A stretch of DNA of 9,198 bases from Alphaproteobacteria bacterium. Lineage in GTDB: Bacteria > Pseudomonadota > Alphaproteobacteria > UBA6615. The position numbers and the translations under genes are program-made. Numbering within the stretch: position 1 is the stretch's first letter; every line of letters starts with the position of its first letter. Positions 1 to 5,516 of this stretch are shown piece after piece. Location: assembly GCA_030831135.1 (NCBI GenBank), contig JAURLR010000058.1, positions 1 to 9,198 on the forward strand, written 5' to 3'. The notes under the pieces are model-generated. The model worked only from the letters and a program-made list of their open reading frames with translations, was not told where the DNA came from and did no database searches.

Positions 1-435
1 CTGAGTACCGAGACCGCCGTACGGTCCCCCAGAACCTTTATTGACTGAATACGAGCCCACCGACAACTTGTCTGCTGCATCGTCGTTATCACCCAGTTCC
101 AGGCGGCCCCAGTCGCTGCTGATGAAAGCATAAACTTCGTCAGCCGCCGACGCGTCATTCGTACCGGCGTTGAGCTCAACGGTAAAACCGTATGTGATGC
201 CATTGTCGGCAGTGTTTTTAGCAGTGACGTGGATTTCGGACTCGTTGGCGGCGAAGCGGTAGCCACGGCCGCGGTTAGCGGAAAGGTCTTCGTCAAAAGC
301 CGAAACTGAGAACCAAAGCAAGCCGCTCAGGCTGACTTCCATGCCGTCCTTGGCGCCAACCGTACCCGCTGATGCCGGTGCTGCGAGAAGCGCAGCGCCA
401 ACCAGGGCCGTGCTGGCAAGAAGTGTCTTTTTCAT
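1..435 (-). CDS. Outer-membrane porin, N-terminal 145 residues (cut by window edge)
   Basis: Only the first 145 codons are present and the frame stays open to the left edge. The product starts MKKTLLASTALVGAALLAAP and has a textbook Sec signal: Lys-Lys, a hydrophobic stretch, then Ala-Ser-Ala at residues 21-23 as the likely cleavage site. The mature part begins with a short amphipathic strand containing VSLSGLLWFSVSA, then alternating aromatic/polar segments and the pattern YGFTVELNAG...VYAFISSDWGRLELGD. That pattern is typical of the 16-stranded trimeric general porins of Alphaproteobacteria (Gram-negative porin family). It should form a passive diffusion channel in the outer membrane. The start is the only ATG that gives an intact signal peptide; a GGAG-like purine stretch lies about 10 bases upstream. 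Substrate preference cannot be read from this fragment. Family call is secure; the exact subfamily is not. Confidence 0.88.
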   Translation of the reverse strand, partial: MKKTLLASTALVGAALLAAPASAGTVGAKDGMEVSLSGLLWFSVSAFDEDLSANRGRGYRFAANESEIHVTAKNTADNGITYGFTVELNAGTNDASAADEVYAFISSDWGRLELGDNDDAADKLSVGSYSVNKGSGGPYGGLGTQ

Positions 436-480
436 TGTATCCAATCTCCAAATAATGGACTTGCGTCCGTGATATGACCC

Positions 481-493
481 GGAAGGGCCTTCC
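481..493 (-). promoter_or_regulatory. Short inverted repeat in the porin leader
   Basis: Arms GGAAGG (481-486) and CCTTCC (488-493) are perfect complements around one central base. As RNA on the minus strand this can close as a 5-bp stem with a 3-base loop, about 45 bases upstream of the porin start codon. It has no U-tract after it, so it is not a terminator. A role in leader structure is inference. Confidence 0.4.
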
Positions 494-502
494 TTGGCTT
501 CG

Positions 503-539
503 TAACTCTGGCGTCTTCGCGGACGCCAGTCGTGAGTTA
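503..539 (-). promoter_or_regulatory. Long stem-loop in the porin 5' leader
   Basis: Inner arms CTGGCGTC (508-515) and GACGCCAG (522-529) are perfect 8-bp complements around a 6-base loop. The stem continues outside a 5-base bulge: TAACT (503-507) pairs with AGTTA (535-539), giving 13 base pairs in all. It sits just downstream of the predicted porin promoter and about 70-100 bases upstream of the start codon, so it would lie at the 5' end of the mRNA. No U-run follows on the minus strand, which argues against an intrinsic terminator. A stabilising or regulatory leader element is the likeliest reading; the function is inferred. Confidence 0.55.
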
Positions 540-555
540 GCCAAATCTGAATGAT

Positions 556-585
556 CTTAAAGCAGAAGCAGCCTGACTGTTGCAA
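556..585 (-). promoter_or_regulatory. Candidate sigma-70 promoter of the porin gene
   Basis: Read on the minus strand, TTGCAA (580-585) serves as -35 and TTTAAG (556-561) as -10, with an 18-bp spacer. Transcription would start near 549 and give a leader of about 115 bases holding both leader stem-loops. The -35 is good and the -10 moderate. This is the best promoter-like pair I found in the 327-base gap between the porin and the oxygenase gene. Confidence 0.45.
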
Positions 586-620
586 CGAATTCCGATGCAT
601 TCGTGCGACGTTTTTATGCA

Positions 621-644
621 GACTGTGGCAAATTGAGCACAGTC
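621..644. promoter_or_regulatory. Operator-like palindrome upstream of the porin promoter
   Basis: GACTGTG (621-627) and CACAGTC (638-644) are perfect 7-bp inverted arms separated by 10 bases. The centre lies about 84 bases upstream of the predicted porin transcription start, a usual place for an activator site. The TGTG...CACA core recalls CRP/FNR sites, but the two halves are two bases too far apart for CRP. Which regulator binds is unknown. A transcribed hairpin is possible but has no U-tract on either side. Confidence 0.4.
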
Positions 645-657
645 ATTAAGTCCCGGA

Positions 658-670
658 AATATCTGATATT
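658..670. promoter_or_regulatory. AT-rich 13-bp palindrome
   Basis: AATATC (658-663) and GATATT (665-670) are perfect arms around one T, in the most AT-rich part of the gap between the oxygenase terminator and the porin promoter. Close-set arms of this kind suit a dimeric DNA-binding protein better than an RNA hairpin. No regulator can be assigned. Confidence 0.3.
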
Positions 671-717
671 ATTGATTTATTGCGGTCAGGAGGCCACGCG
701 GTTCTGAACAATAAATA

Positions 718-737
718 GGCAGAACTCAGGTTCTGCC
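718..737 (-). terminator. Intrinsic terminator of the JmjC oxygenase gene
   Basis: GGCAGAAC (718-725) and GTTCTGCC (730-737) are perfect 8-bp arms around a 4-base loop. On the minus strand the stem is followed at once by a T-rich run (TATTTATTGTT). It begins 24 bases after the oxygenase stop codon. Stem, loop size and U-rich tail all fit a Rho-independent terminator, so the downstream porin gene needs its own promoter. Confidence 0.8.
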
Positions 738-761
738 TTGGCGCCACGGGCGTTTCTAGGC

Positions 762-1961
762 TCAGTGGGGCGCGAGAACTCGCATGCCGACAAGGTTCTG
801 GACGAGCTTCTGCCGTGCATCGGGCGACATGGTCGGGAATGCGGCCGCCAGTTCAACACCGGTAAAGTCCTGCTTGCGGGCAATCCATTCCACCGGGCCC
901 ACCACATTTTCGGGGATCGGAACACTTCCCTTGGCGGTTTTCATCACCGCACGCCCGCCCTCGCTGATGACCTCCAGGCTCGACGCGGTCACCCGGAACC
1001 GATCATCGGGATTGTCTTCGAGGGCGTCGCCGGGAAGTGTAAAGCCGCCGCGGTGATATTCGTAAGAGTGGCGGAAGTCCTGTATCGCCGACCAGATTTC
1101 GTCGCTCTCCCCGAATTCGGTCAGACGCGCCACCATCCGGGATATCCAGTCGCGCGCCTCCTTGTCGTTCATTGGAATGTTCTGACGAAACAAAGGTTCG
1201 GTCATGGCACGTTCGAACAACAAGGTCATGACGTCAAAGCCGATGATGTGCGTGACACCGAAGGACAGGTGGATACACCCTTCGCTCGACGCGAGCGCAT
1301 CATGATACTGGCCGCGGGGAATGTAGAGGATGTCGCCGGGCTTGAGGGTGATCTCTTCGGCCACCGCGCCGCGATGGGAGGCGTGAAAATCATCACCGAG
1401 ATTTTGAAAGCTCTCGCTCGCAATTGGATTGTCGATCCGCCCTTCATAGACGCGCCAGGTCTTTTCCCCCGCCACATGAAGCGCAAAGACCTCATGGGTA
1501 TCAAAATGAGTTGTAAACGCCTGGTGCTGGTTCCAGGAACAATACAGATTGCTTTGCACCTTGCCGCCCAACCGTTCTTCCAGCGCATTGGCCGCAGAAA
1601 TCAGACCCGGGGTGAGGGTGTCGATATCGTTGGCGACCAGAGAGGCGCCGCGCCGCAACCAGCTTTTGACCTTGTCGGCATCGGGCTGCAGGCTTTGCAG
1701 CCCGTTCCGGTCGATCGCGGGTCGGCAATACTGATCCGACAGAATTTGCTTTGTGTCGAGGAAGAGCTTGAGGCTGTGCGGACTCCAGATCGCCGTCATG
1801 TTCAGGATTGCGCTCAATGTATCCCAGGTCATCACATCGGCGAGCTTGTCGGGTGCCTCGGCCCGGATGTGCAGGGGTTTCTTGTCGTGATACTCGGCAA
1901 AGAACAGGTCTTCACCGACAGGCGCGATAAGATCCGCGAATGATTCGATTCGATTTGCCAT
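762..1961 (-). CDS. JmjC/cupin-4 family Fe(II)/2-oxoglutarate oxygenase (ribosomal oxygenase-like)
   Basis: A 399-residue protein of the cupin-4/JmjC class, the group that includes E. coli YcfD (RoxA), which hydroxylates an arginine of ribosomal protein uL16. The N-terminus has the family's FFAEYHDKKPLHI segment (residues 20-32). The iron site is visible: H152-F-D154 in THFDTHEVF, and the distal histidine H220 in YIPRGQYHDA. A downstream GEKTWRVY strand (165-172) and a helical C-terminal region also fit. It should act in the cytoplasm as a protein hydroxylase; the substrate here is inferred, not shown. The start chosen is ATG at 1961 (MANRIESF). The frame stays open further upstream, but that would run into yggS and adds sequence unlike the family. 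No clear Shine-Dalgarno precedes it. A good terminator follows, so it looks monocistronic. Confidence 0.87.
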   Translation of the reverse strand: MANRIESFADLIAPVGEDLFFAEYHDKKPLHIRAEAPDKLADVMTWDTLSAILNMTAIWSPHSLKLFLDTKQILSDQYCRPAIDRNGLQSLQPDADKVKSWLRRGASLVANDIDTLTPGLISAANALEERLGGKVQSNLYCSWNQHQAFTTHFDTHEVFALHVAGEKTWRVYEGRIDNPIASESFQNLGDDFHASHRGAVAEEITLKPGDILYIPRGQYHDALASSEGCIHLSFGVTHIIGFDVMTLLFERAMTEPLFRQNIPMNDKEARDWISRMVARLTEFGESDEIWSAIQDFRHSYEYHRGGFTLPGDALEDNPDDRFRVTASSLEVISEGGRAVMKTAKGSVPIPENVVGPVEWIARKQDFTGVELAAAFPTMSPDARQKLVQNLVGMRVLAPH

Positions 1962-1969
1962 GGGCCGTT

Positions 1970-1976
1970 TATAATA
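1970..1976. promoter_or_regulatory. Overlapping divergent -10 elements between the oxygenase gene and yggS
   Basis: TATAAT at 1970-1975 on the plus strand is a perfect -10 for yggS. The overlapping TATTAT (1971-1976 read on the minus strand) could serve the oxygenase gene. Neither has a convincing -35 at 16-18 bases. The minus-strand element lies only 10 bases from the oxygenase ATG, so that transcript would be nearly leaderless. The gap between the two genes is only 76 bases, so both promoters must lie in or near it. Confidence 0.35.
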
Positions 1977-2037
1977 CCTTTGCAGCGTCGCGCGAATTGC
2001 GTTTGCGTACTCAAATTCTAGGACGGACAGAATCCCC

Positions 2038-2718
2038 ATGACAGTGCAACAGGATGTCGCAAGCAATCTGACGGACATACGCCAGCAGATAACGGCTGCG
2101 GCCAATCGTGCGGGTCGGGCACCAGGCGATGTCACACTCGTGGCGATCAGCAAGTTTCAACCGGACGAACGCATCGAGGCGGCATTGGCCGCCGGCCATC
2201 GGGTGTTTGGCGAGAACCGCGTGCAGGAAGCGCAGGAGCATTGGTCTGAACGTCGCGAGACCATCGGGGACCTTGAACTGCATCTGGTCGGGCCGCTCCA
2301 AACCAACAAGGTGCGCGATGCCGTGGCGCTGTTTGACGTGATCCAGACCCTCGACCGGCCCAAACTCGCCCGGCACCTCGCCAAGGCGTTTGCGGATTTC
2401 GGCGCGACGCGGCGCTGTTTCGTGCAGGTCAATACGGGCGAAGAAGCCCAGAAGGCCGGGATTATCCCTGATCAGGCTGACAAATTCATTGCCGAATGCC
2501 GTGATCTCGAGCTGCCGGTCGAGGGGTTGATGTGTATTCCCCCTGTTGATGCGCCGGTTGCACCGCATTTCGCCTTGTTACGCCGGATCGCTGAACGGAA
2601 CGGACTAAGGGCACTGAGTATGGGCATGTCGGCCGATTTTGAATCCGCAGTCGAGCTTGGCGCGACCCATGTGCGCGTGGGCCGGGGCATTTTCGGCGAA
2701 CGTGCAAACCGGGACTAG
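2038..2718 (+). CDS. yggS: Pyridoxal phosphate homeostasis protein (YggS/PROSC family)
   Basis: A 226-residue TIM-barrel PLP-binding protein with no known catalytic activity. It buffers and delivers pyridoxal 5'-phosphate in the cytoplasm and affects vitamin B6 and amino-acid balance. The PLP lysine is K39 in VAISKF. Other family marks in order: FGENRVQE (57-64), LVGPLQTNK (83-91, usually IGPLQSNK), VNTGEEAQKAGI (131-142), GLMCIPP (163-169) and the phosphate-binding end SMGMSADFESA...GATHVRVGRGIFG (194-220). Length and motif order are normal. The ATG at 2038 gives the usual N-terminal distance to the lysine; AGGA at 2020-2023 is somewhat far for a ribosome site. In many bacteria this gene sits next to proC or cell-division genes; here it stands alone, divergent from the oxygenase and convergent with the next gene. 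Confidence 0.95.
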   Translation: MTVQQDVASNLTDIRQQITAAANRAGRAPGDVTLVAISKFQPDERIEAALAAGHRVFGENRVQEAQEHWSERRETIGDLELHLVGPLQTNKVRDAVALFDVIQTLDRPKLARHLAKAFADFGATRRCFVQVNTGEEAQKAGIIPDQADKFIAECRDLELPVEGLMCIPPVDAPVAPHFALLRRIAERNGLRALSMGMSADFESAVELGATHVRVGRGIFGERANRD

Positions 2719-2730
2719 ATCATGCTCTAG
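2715..2730. repeat. Small inverted repeat holding both convergent stop codons
   Basis: CTAGA (2715-2719) and TCTAG (2726-2730) are mirror arms around 6 bases. The left arm contains the TAG of yggS and the right arm the TAG of the convergent transpeptidase-like gene. The stem is too short and lacks a U-tract, so it is a weak terminator at best. CTAG is a rare tetramer in most proteobacteria, and here two copies are forced by the two stops. Confidence 0.35.
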
Positions 2731-3239
2731 CCGGTCCGGATATCAATGACGCTGGCCGGCGTCATCAGCGCAGCAAGGGTGAGCAAATCCTCGCGTCGCA
2801 GCCCGATGCAGCCTTCGGTCGGCCCGAAGGCCTGATTTGCAATATGAAGGAAAATCGCGCTGCCCTTGCCGGGCACAGGCGGGTCGTCGTTGTGTCCGAG
2901 AATGACCACAAGGTCATAGACAGCGTCGTCCCGCCACATCTTCTCCGCAGAAGCCCGATAAGGAAGTTTGACCGGTCGATTGTAGCTGGGATCGGCCGGC
3001 GCGTCGCACCAGCCGTCATCTTGCTCGATCCCGTGCAACGGGAGTGTTGAGACGGGTTGCGGTATGCGGTCCGCACGATACCAGATGGCCCGAAGCGGGT
3101 AGACGCCGACAGGTGTTACGCCATCGCCTTCGCGCTTTTCGGCGCGCACGCCCGATGGGCCCAGAGTGCAGTCATAGACATGGCCTGCAGCGCGGAGAGT
3201 TCCGTGATGGGCCTCGGTCGCTGTGACAATCATCTTCAT
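2727..3239 (-). CDS. YkuD-family L,D-transpeptidase-like protein without export signal
   Basis: A 170-residue single-domain protein of the YkuD catalytic fold, whose members form or cut L,D-type cross-links in peptidoglycan with a cysteine nucleophile. The active-site region is visible: H132 in IFLHIAN, then C144 in PTEGCIGL, 12 residues later. Upstream are GDGVTPVGVYPLR (38-50) and VVILGHND (111-118), both usual for the family. The classic S/T-H-G-C is T-E-G-C here, as I recall for a short alphaproteobacterial subgroup. The N-terminus MKMIVTATEAHHG is not a signal peptide. An in-frame TAG at 3249-3251, four codons upstream, rules out a longer start. So the protein looks cytoplasmic or non-classically exported, and its real substrate is uncertain. 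It ends 8 bases from yggS. Family is secure, function less so. Confidence 0.82.
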   Translation of the reverse strand: MKMIVTATEAHHGTLRAAGHVYDCTLGPSGVRAEKREGDGVTPVGVYPLRAIWYRADRIPQPVSTLPLHGIEQDDGWCDAPADPSYNRPVKLPYRASAEKMWRDDAVYDLVVILGHNDDPPVPGKGSAIFLHIANQAFGPTEGCIGLRREDLLTLAALMTPASVIDIRTG

Positions 3240-3296
3240 GGCCCGGTTCTACAATGTACGTCGAAATTTCGCACCATTTCAGAACTGACCAGAATA

Positions 3297-3320
3297 TCAG
3301 GAGCCGCTATCGGTTCCTGA
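3297..3320. terminator. Possible terminator hairpin across the stop codon of the unknown gene
   Basis: TCAGGAGCCG (3297-3306) and CGGTTCCTGA (3311-3320) form a 10-bp inverted repeat with one imperfect pair around a 4-base loop. It covers the last eight codons, including the stop, of the 253-residue gene. On the plus strand the odd pair is a G-U wobble and CTTTTC follows. On the minus strand it is an A-C mismatch followed by TATTCT. It may dampen read-through toward the transpeptidase-like gene 57 bases on, or stop antisense transcription. The U-tract is weak on both strands. Confidence 0.4.
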
Positions 3321-4058
3321 CTTTTCAGCGCGCGCCCGGGACAGGGCCTCATACTTGTCGAGTGCCTCGAACATGGCATTGGCCACCCAGGGGCGTGCCG
3401 CTGGTTCCGGGGTCAGGTCCCCGGTTGCCCGTGCCGTCTGCTCACGCTGCGCGGCCATGTGGGATTGTGCCAGCCATTCCGGTGCAGTCGGTTCAGCATT
3501 CGCTGCCTCGGACTCTACCGATTCATTGGCACTACTATCGGCCATAACAATCTGATTCAATGGTGTTTTAATGACTTCTGTGCGCGCGGGTAGTGTTCGC
3601 GCCCCGCTCCAGATGATGTCCTCAATGCCTGTCGTTCGTGCGGAAACAAGCTCTTGTTCTGGCTCTGGATCGGGGTCGATAGGCGCGGGGGCCAGCAGGT
3701 CGGCGCCATCGGGCGATGTCATGTTCGCGCTGTCATCGGAAAAGAGCGCCATGGCATGACCCAGCACATCATCGCCCGAAGCCTGCTCGATCAGCACGTT
3801 TGCCGTAGCGGATGCAAACCCGATAGGCCCCCCGAAGACAGCGCCTCCGACCAGGCGTGCGGCGGGTTCGATCTCATCTCCGGTCAGTTCACGATAAAGG
3901 TTTGAAACCAGCGGGATATGCTGAAGCGGATTGATGATGTCGAGCAGTGTGGAGAAGAAGTCGCCGGCATCGGCGGTTCCCTCAAAGGGCGTGTTGGACG
4001 CCGAATCCGGATAGGGATGAAACGCTTCCGGGGATACAGGAGTGGTGTTGATGGCCAT
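3297..4058 (-). CDS. Uncharacterised 253-residue protein
   Basis: I cannot name this family. It has three parts. Residues 1-32 are polar and Pro/Ser-rich. Residues 33-106 look like a folded module: FFSTLLDIINPLQHIPLVSN, then YRELTGDEI, then a glycine-rich hydrophobic stretch (LVGGAVFGGPIGFASA, 69-84) ending in HAMALF. Residues 107-216 are low-complexity, acidic and proline-rich (e.g. APIDPDPEPEQE), with a small ordered patch around IEDIIWSG. A short C-terminal helix follows (WVANAMFEALDKYEAL, 224-239). There is no signal peptide or clear lipobox; the glycine-rich stretch could touch a membrane but is short and weakly hydrophobic. Codon use matches the neighbours and the frame is open throughout, so it is probably a real gene. 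No strong ribosome site precedes the ATG. It sits between ribA (143 bases upstream) and the transpeptidase-like gene, both on the same strand, without clear functional link. Confidence 0.75.
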   Translation of the reverse strand: MAINTTPVSPEAFHPYPDSASNTPFEGTADAGDFFSTLLDIINPLQHIPLVSNLYRELTGDEIEPAARLVGGAVFGGPIGFASATANVLIEQASGDDVLGHAMALFSDDSANMTSPDGADLLAPAPIDPDPEPEQELVSARTTGIEDIIWSGARTLPARTEVIKTPLNQIVMADSSANESVESEAANAEPTAPEWLAQSHMAAQREQTARATGDLTPEPAARPWVANAMFEALDKYEALSRARAEKSGTDSGS

Positions 4059-4070
4059 GGTGACAATTCA

Positions 4071-4099
4071 AATGCAATCGCCGGGCCAGAAAACGTCAA
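4071..4099 (-). promoter_or_regulatory. Candidate promoter of the uncharacterised gene
   Basis: On the minus strand TTGACG (4094-4099) is a near-perfect -35. It is followed after 17 bases by TGCATT (4071-4076), a weak -10 with three of six consensus bases. Transcription would start only a few bases before the ATG at 4058, which would explain the missing Shine-Dalgarno (a leaderless message). Confidence 0.35.
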
Positions 4100-4155
4100 G
4101 CCATACCGTTCACTACATGTAATAATATCCGATGCTTAATGCGATGTTCTTAATA

Positions 4156-4172
4156 TTCTGTTAACTACAGAA
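4156..4172. repeat. Inverted repeat downstream of ribA
   Basis: TTCTGT (4156-4161) and ACAGAA (4167-4172) are perfect 6-bp arms around 5 bases, about 30 bases after the ribA stop. The stem is AT-rich, and the minus strand continues TATTAAGAAC, not a U-run. It is a poor terminator candidate, but I see no better one in this 143-base gap. Confidence 0.3.
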
Positions 4173-4201
4173 CAGGCCGTCCGGCAAATTCTGCCCGATG
4201 C

Positions 4202-5326
4202 CTAGTACAAATGACCGGACCGTTTTTTCTTCGTCGCCAGATAAAACGCATTGTGTTCATTGGACGGGAAGCTGTGGGGAACCCGCTCGCTGACCGTGAT
4301 ACCCCATTCTTCGAGTGCAGCGACCTTGTCGGGATTGTTCGTCATCAGGCGGATATTCGTGAGGCCCAACTGGCGCAGCATTTCAGCGGCTGGCCGGTAG
4401 AGCCGTTCATCGGCCTCGAAACCCAGTTGCTCATTGGCATCAATCGTGTCGAATCCTTCGTCCTGAAGGGCATAGGCGCGAAGCTTGTTGACCAGGCCAA
4501 TACCTCGGCCCTCCTGTGCCAGATACAGCACGATCCCGCTGCCTTGCGTGTTGATCTCGGCGATAGCGCCACGCAGCTGGTCGCCGCAGTCACAGCGCAG
4601 GCTGCCCAACAGGTCACCAGTGAAACATTCGGAGTGCAAACGCACGAGTACGGGAGTGTCGGGCTTGGGCGTTCCGATTACCAGAGCCAGATGTTCGCGG
4701 CCGCCATCGGCAGGGCGGAACGCGATGATCTCGACATTCTCGCTGATATCAAGCGGGACCCGCGCATGGGCAACACGGATCAGGTTGCGCGCCTCGATCT
4801 CCTGGTAGTTGCGGACATGGTCGAGTTCGACGGTCAGCAAGGCCTGGTTTTCGGCCCAGGCCGAGAGATACTCCAGCCGCTCGTCGGGAACCGGCGCGAC
4901 AACAGCGGCGGGCAGCAGGCAGGCCAGTTTCAGAAGCTCGATGGCTCCGGTTTCCGCGGTGCCCTTAGCCGTGTCGGGGTTGATTTCGGAAATCGAAACC
5001 GGCGTCGGTGCCTTGCCGGTTTGCGGGCTTGCGGGGTCGGCCATCATCCGCACGGTTTCCGCGGTAATGCCGCCAGCCAGTGAAATGCGCACTGCACCGC
5101 CGGTCTGTTCCGTCAGGCCCAGAATATTTGCGCGGCGCCCGGTGAGGAGCAACGAGGGCGAAGACTTCGTCAGACCGGAAATGCGTGCCAGCCCGTCCGG
5201 CATGATGCCTTCGGCGGCCTGGACCAGCAGGGCGTGATCATCTGCGCGCAGGACGATGGTGGCGCCGCGACGAAGATCGCCGATGGCACGCTCGACGGGC
5301 TGAAGTGTGTTGGGAAGCTGATTCAT
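4202..5326 (-). CDS. ribA: GTP cyclohydrolase II with a degenerate RibB-like N-terminal domain
   Basis: A 374-residue protein whose C-terminal half (about 180-374) is a complete GTP cyclohydrolase II. This enzyme opens GTP to 2,5-diamino-6-ribosylamino-pyrimidinone phosphate, the first step of riboflavin synthesis. The zinc cysteines are C234, C245 and C247 in LHSECFTGDLLGSLRCDCGD. QEGRGIGLVNK (271-281) and the catalytic DERLY (306-310) are intact. The N-terminal half follows the DHBP synthase (RibB) order but lacks its key motifs. Where RibB has R-E-N/D-E-G-D it reads LRADDHALL (26-34). Where RibB has GISAxDR it reads GGITAETV. Where RibB has GHTEA it reads GTAETGA (122-128). So it is probably RibB-inactive. 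The ATG at 5326 is chosen because upstream in-frame sequence is unlike the family and would run into the divergent gene. No strong ribosome site is seen. No other riboflavin gene and no recognisable FMN riboswitch lies in the window. Confidence 0.92.
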   Translation of the reverse strand: MNQLPNTLQPVERAIGDLRRGATIVLRADDHALLVQAAEGIMPDGLARISGLTKSSPSLLLTGRRANILGLTEQTGGAVRISLAGGITAETVRMMADPASPQTGKAPTPVSISEINPDTAKGTAETGAIELLKLACLLPAAVVAPVPDERLEYLSAWAENQALLTVELDHVRNYQEIEARNLIRVAHARVPLDISENVEIIAFRPADGGREHLALVIGTPKPDTPVLVRLHSECFTGDLLGSLRCDCGDQLRGAIAEINTQGSGIVLYLAQEGRGIGLVNKLRAYALQDEGFDTIDANEQLGFEADERLYRPAAEMLRQLGLTNIRLMTNNPDKVAALEEWGITVSERVPHSFPSNEHNAFYLATKKKRSGHLY

Positions 5327-5356
5327 ATTGACCGGTTGCAACGTCAGGAAAACCGG

Positions 5357-5385
5357 AATATGCGCCAACCTCCCCGCTGCGGCAA
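5357..5385 (-). promoter_or_regulatory. Candidate ribA promoter
   Basis: On the minus strand TTGCCG (5380-5385) and CATATT (5357-5362) are spaced by 17 bases, each with four of six consensus bases. The predicted start near 5350 leaves a leader of about 25 bases before the ATG at 5326, too short for an FMN riboswitch. Confidence 0.35.
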
Positions 5386-5421
5386 TGGTCGGGATGGTTG
5401 AACCCCATGACCGCCTCTCCG

Positions 5422-5439
5422 GAACGTGATCGAACGTGA
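5422..5439. repeat. Tandem direct repeat in the divergent ribA/DUF427 gap
   Basis: GAACGTGA occurs at 5422-5429 and again at 5432-5439, exactly 10 bases apart, which puts both copies on the same face of the helix. It lies between the candidate promoters of the two divergent genes. Such spacing is typical of head-to-tail sites for response regulators of the OmpR class, and an OmpR-class regulator is encoded downstream. A role as binding sites is inference. Confidence 0.35.
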
Positions 5440-5457
5440 CAGCCCCTGGGAGGCTCT

Positions 5458-5486
5458 TTGCCCCTTGTTTTATGGCCTTGTATCGC
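5458..5486 (+). promoter_or_regulatory. Weak candidate promoter of the DUF427-cenR pair
   Basis: TTGCCC (5458-5463) and TATCGC (5481-5486) are spaced by 17 bases. The -35 is fair and the -10 poor. It begins 18 bases after the GAACGTGA tandem repeat, so activation from that repeat is possible. Included because no better pair is visible before the strong ribosome site at 5503-5509. Confidence 0.25.
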
Positions 5487-5516
5487 CACGTTTGAAAGCA
5501 ACAGGAGGGCAGGTTC

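Noticed and set aside
738..1943. 401-codon plus-strand open frame
   Set aside because: It lies antisense to the oxygenase gene, whose motifs are clear; the translation is rich in His/Arg/Gly with no recognisable fold.
1962..2153. N-terminal extension of the oxygenase (64 residues)
   Set aside because: It would overlap the start of yggS on the other strand and does not resemble the family N-terminus; MANRIESF fits better.
4211..5083. 290-codon plus-strand open frame
   Set aside because: Fully antisense to ribA, with no family resemblance; a shadow of biased codon use.
5327..5516. FMN riboswitch upstream of ribA
   Set aside because: The gap lacks recognisable RFN-element motifs and the predicted leader is only about 25 bases.
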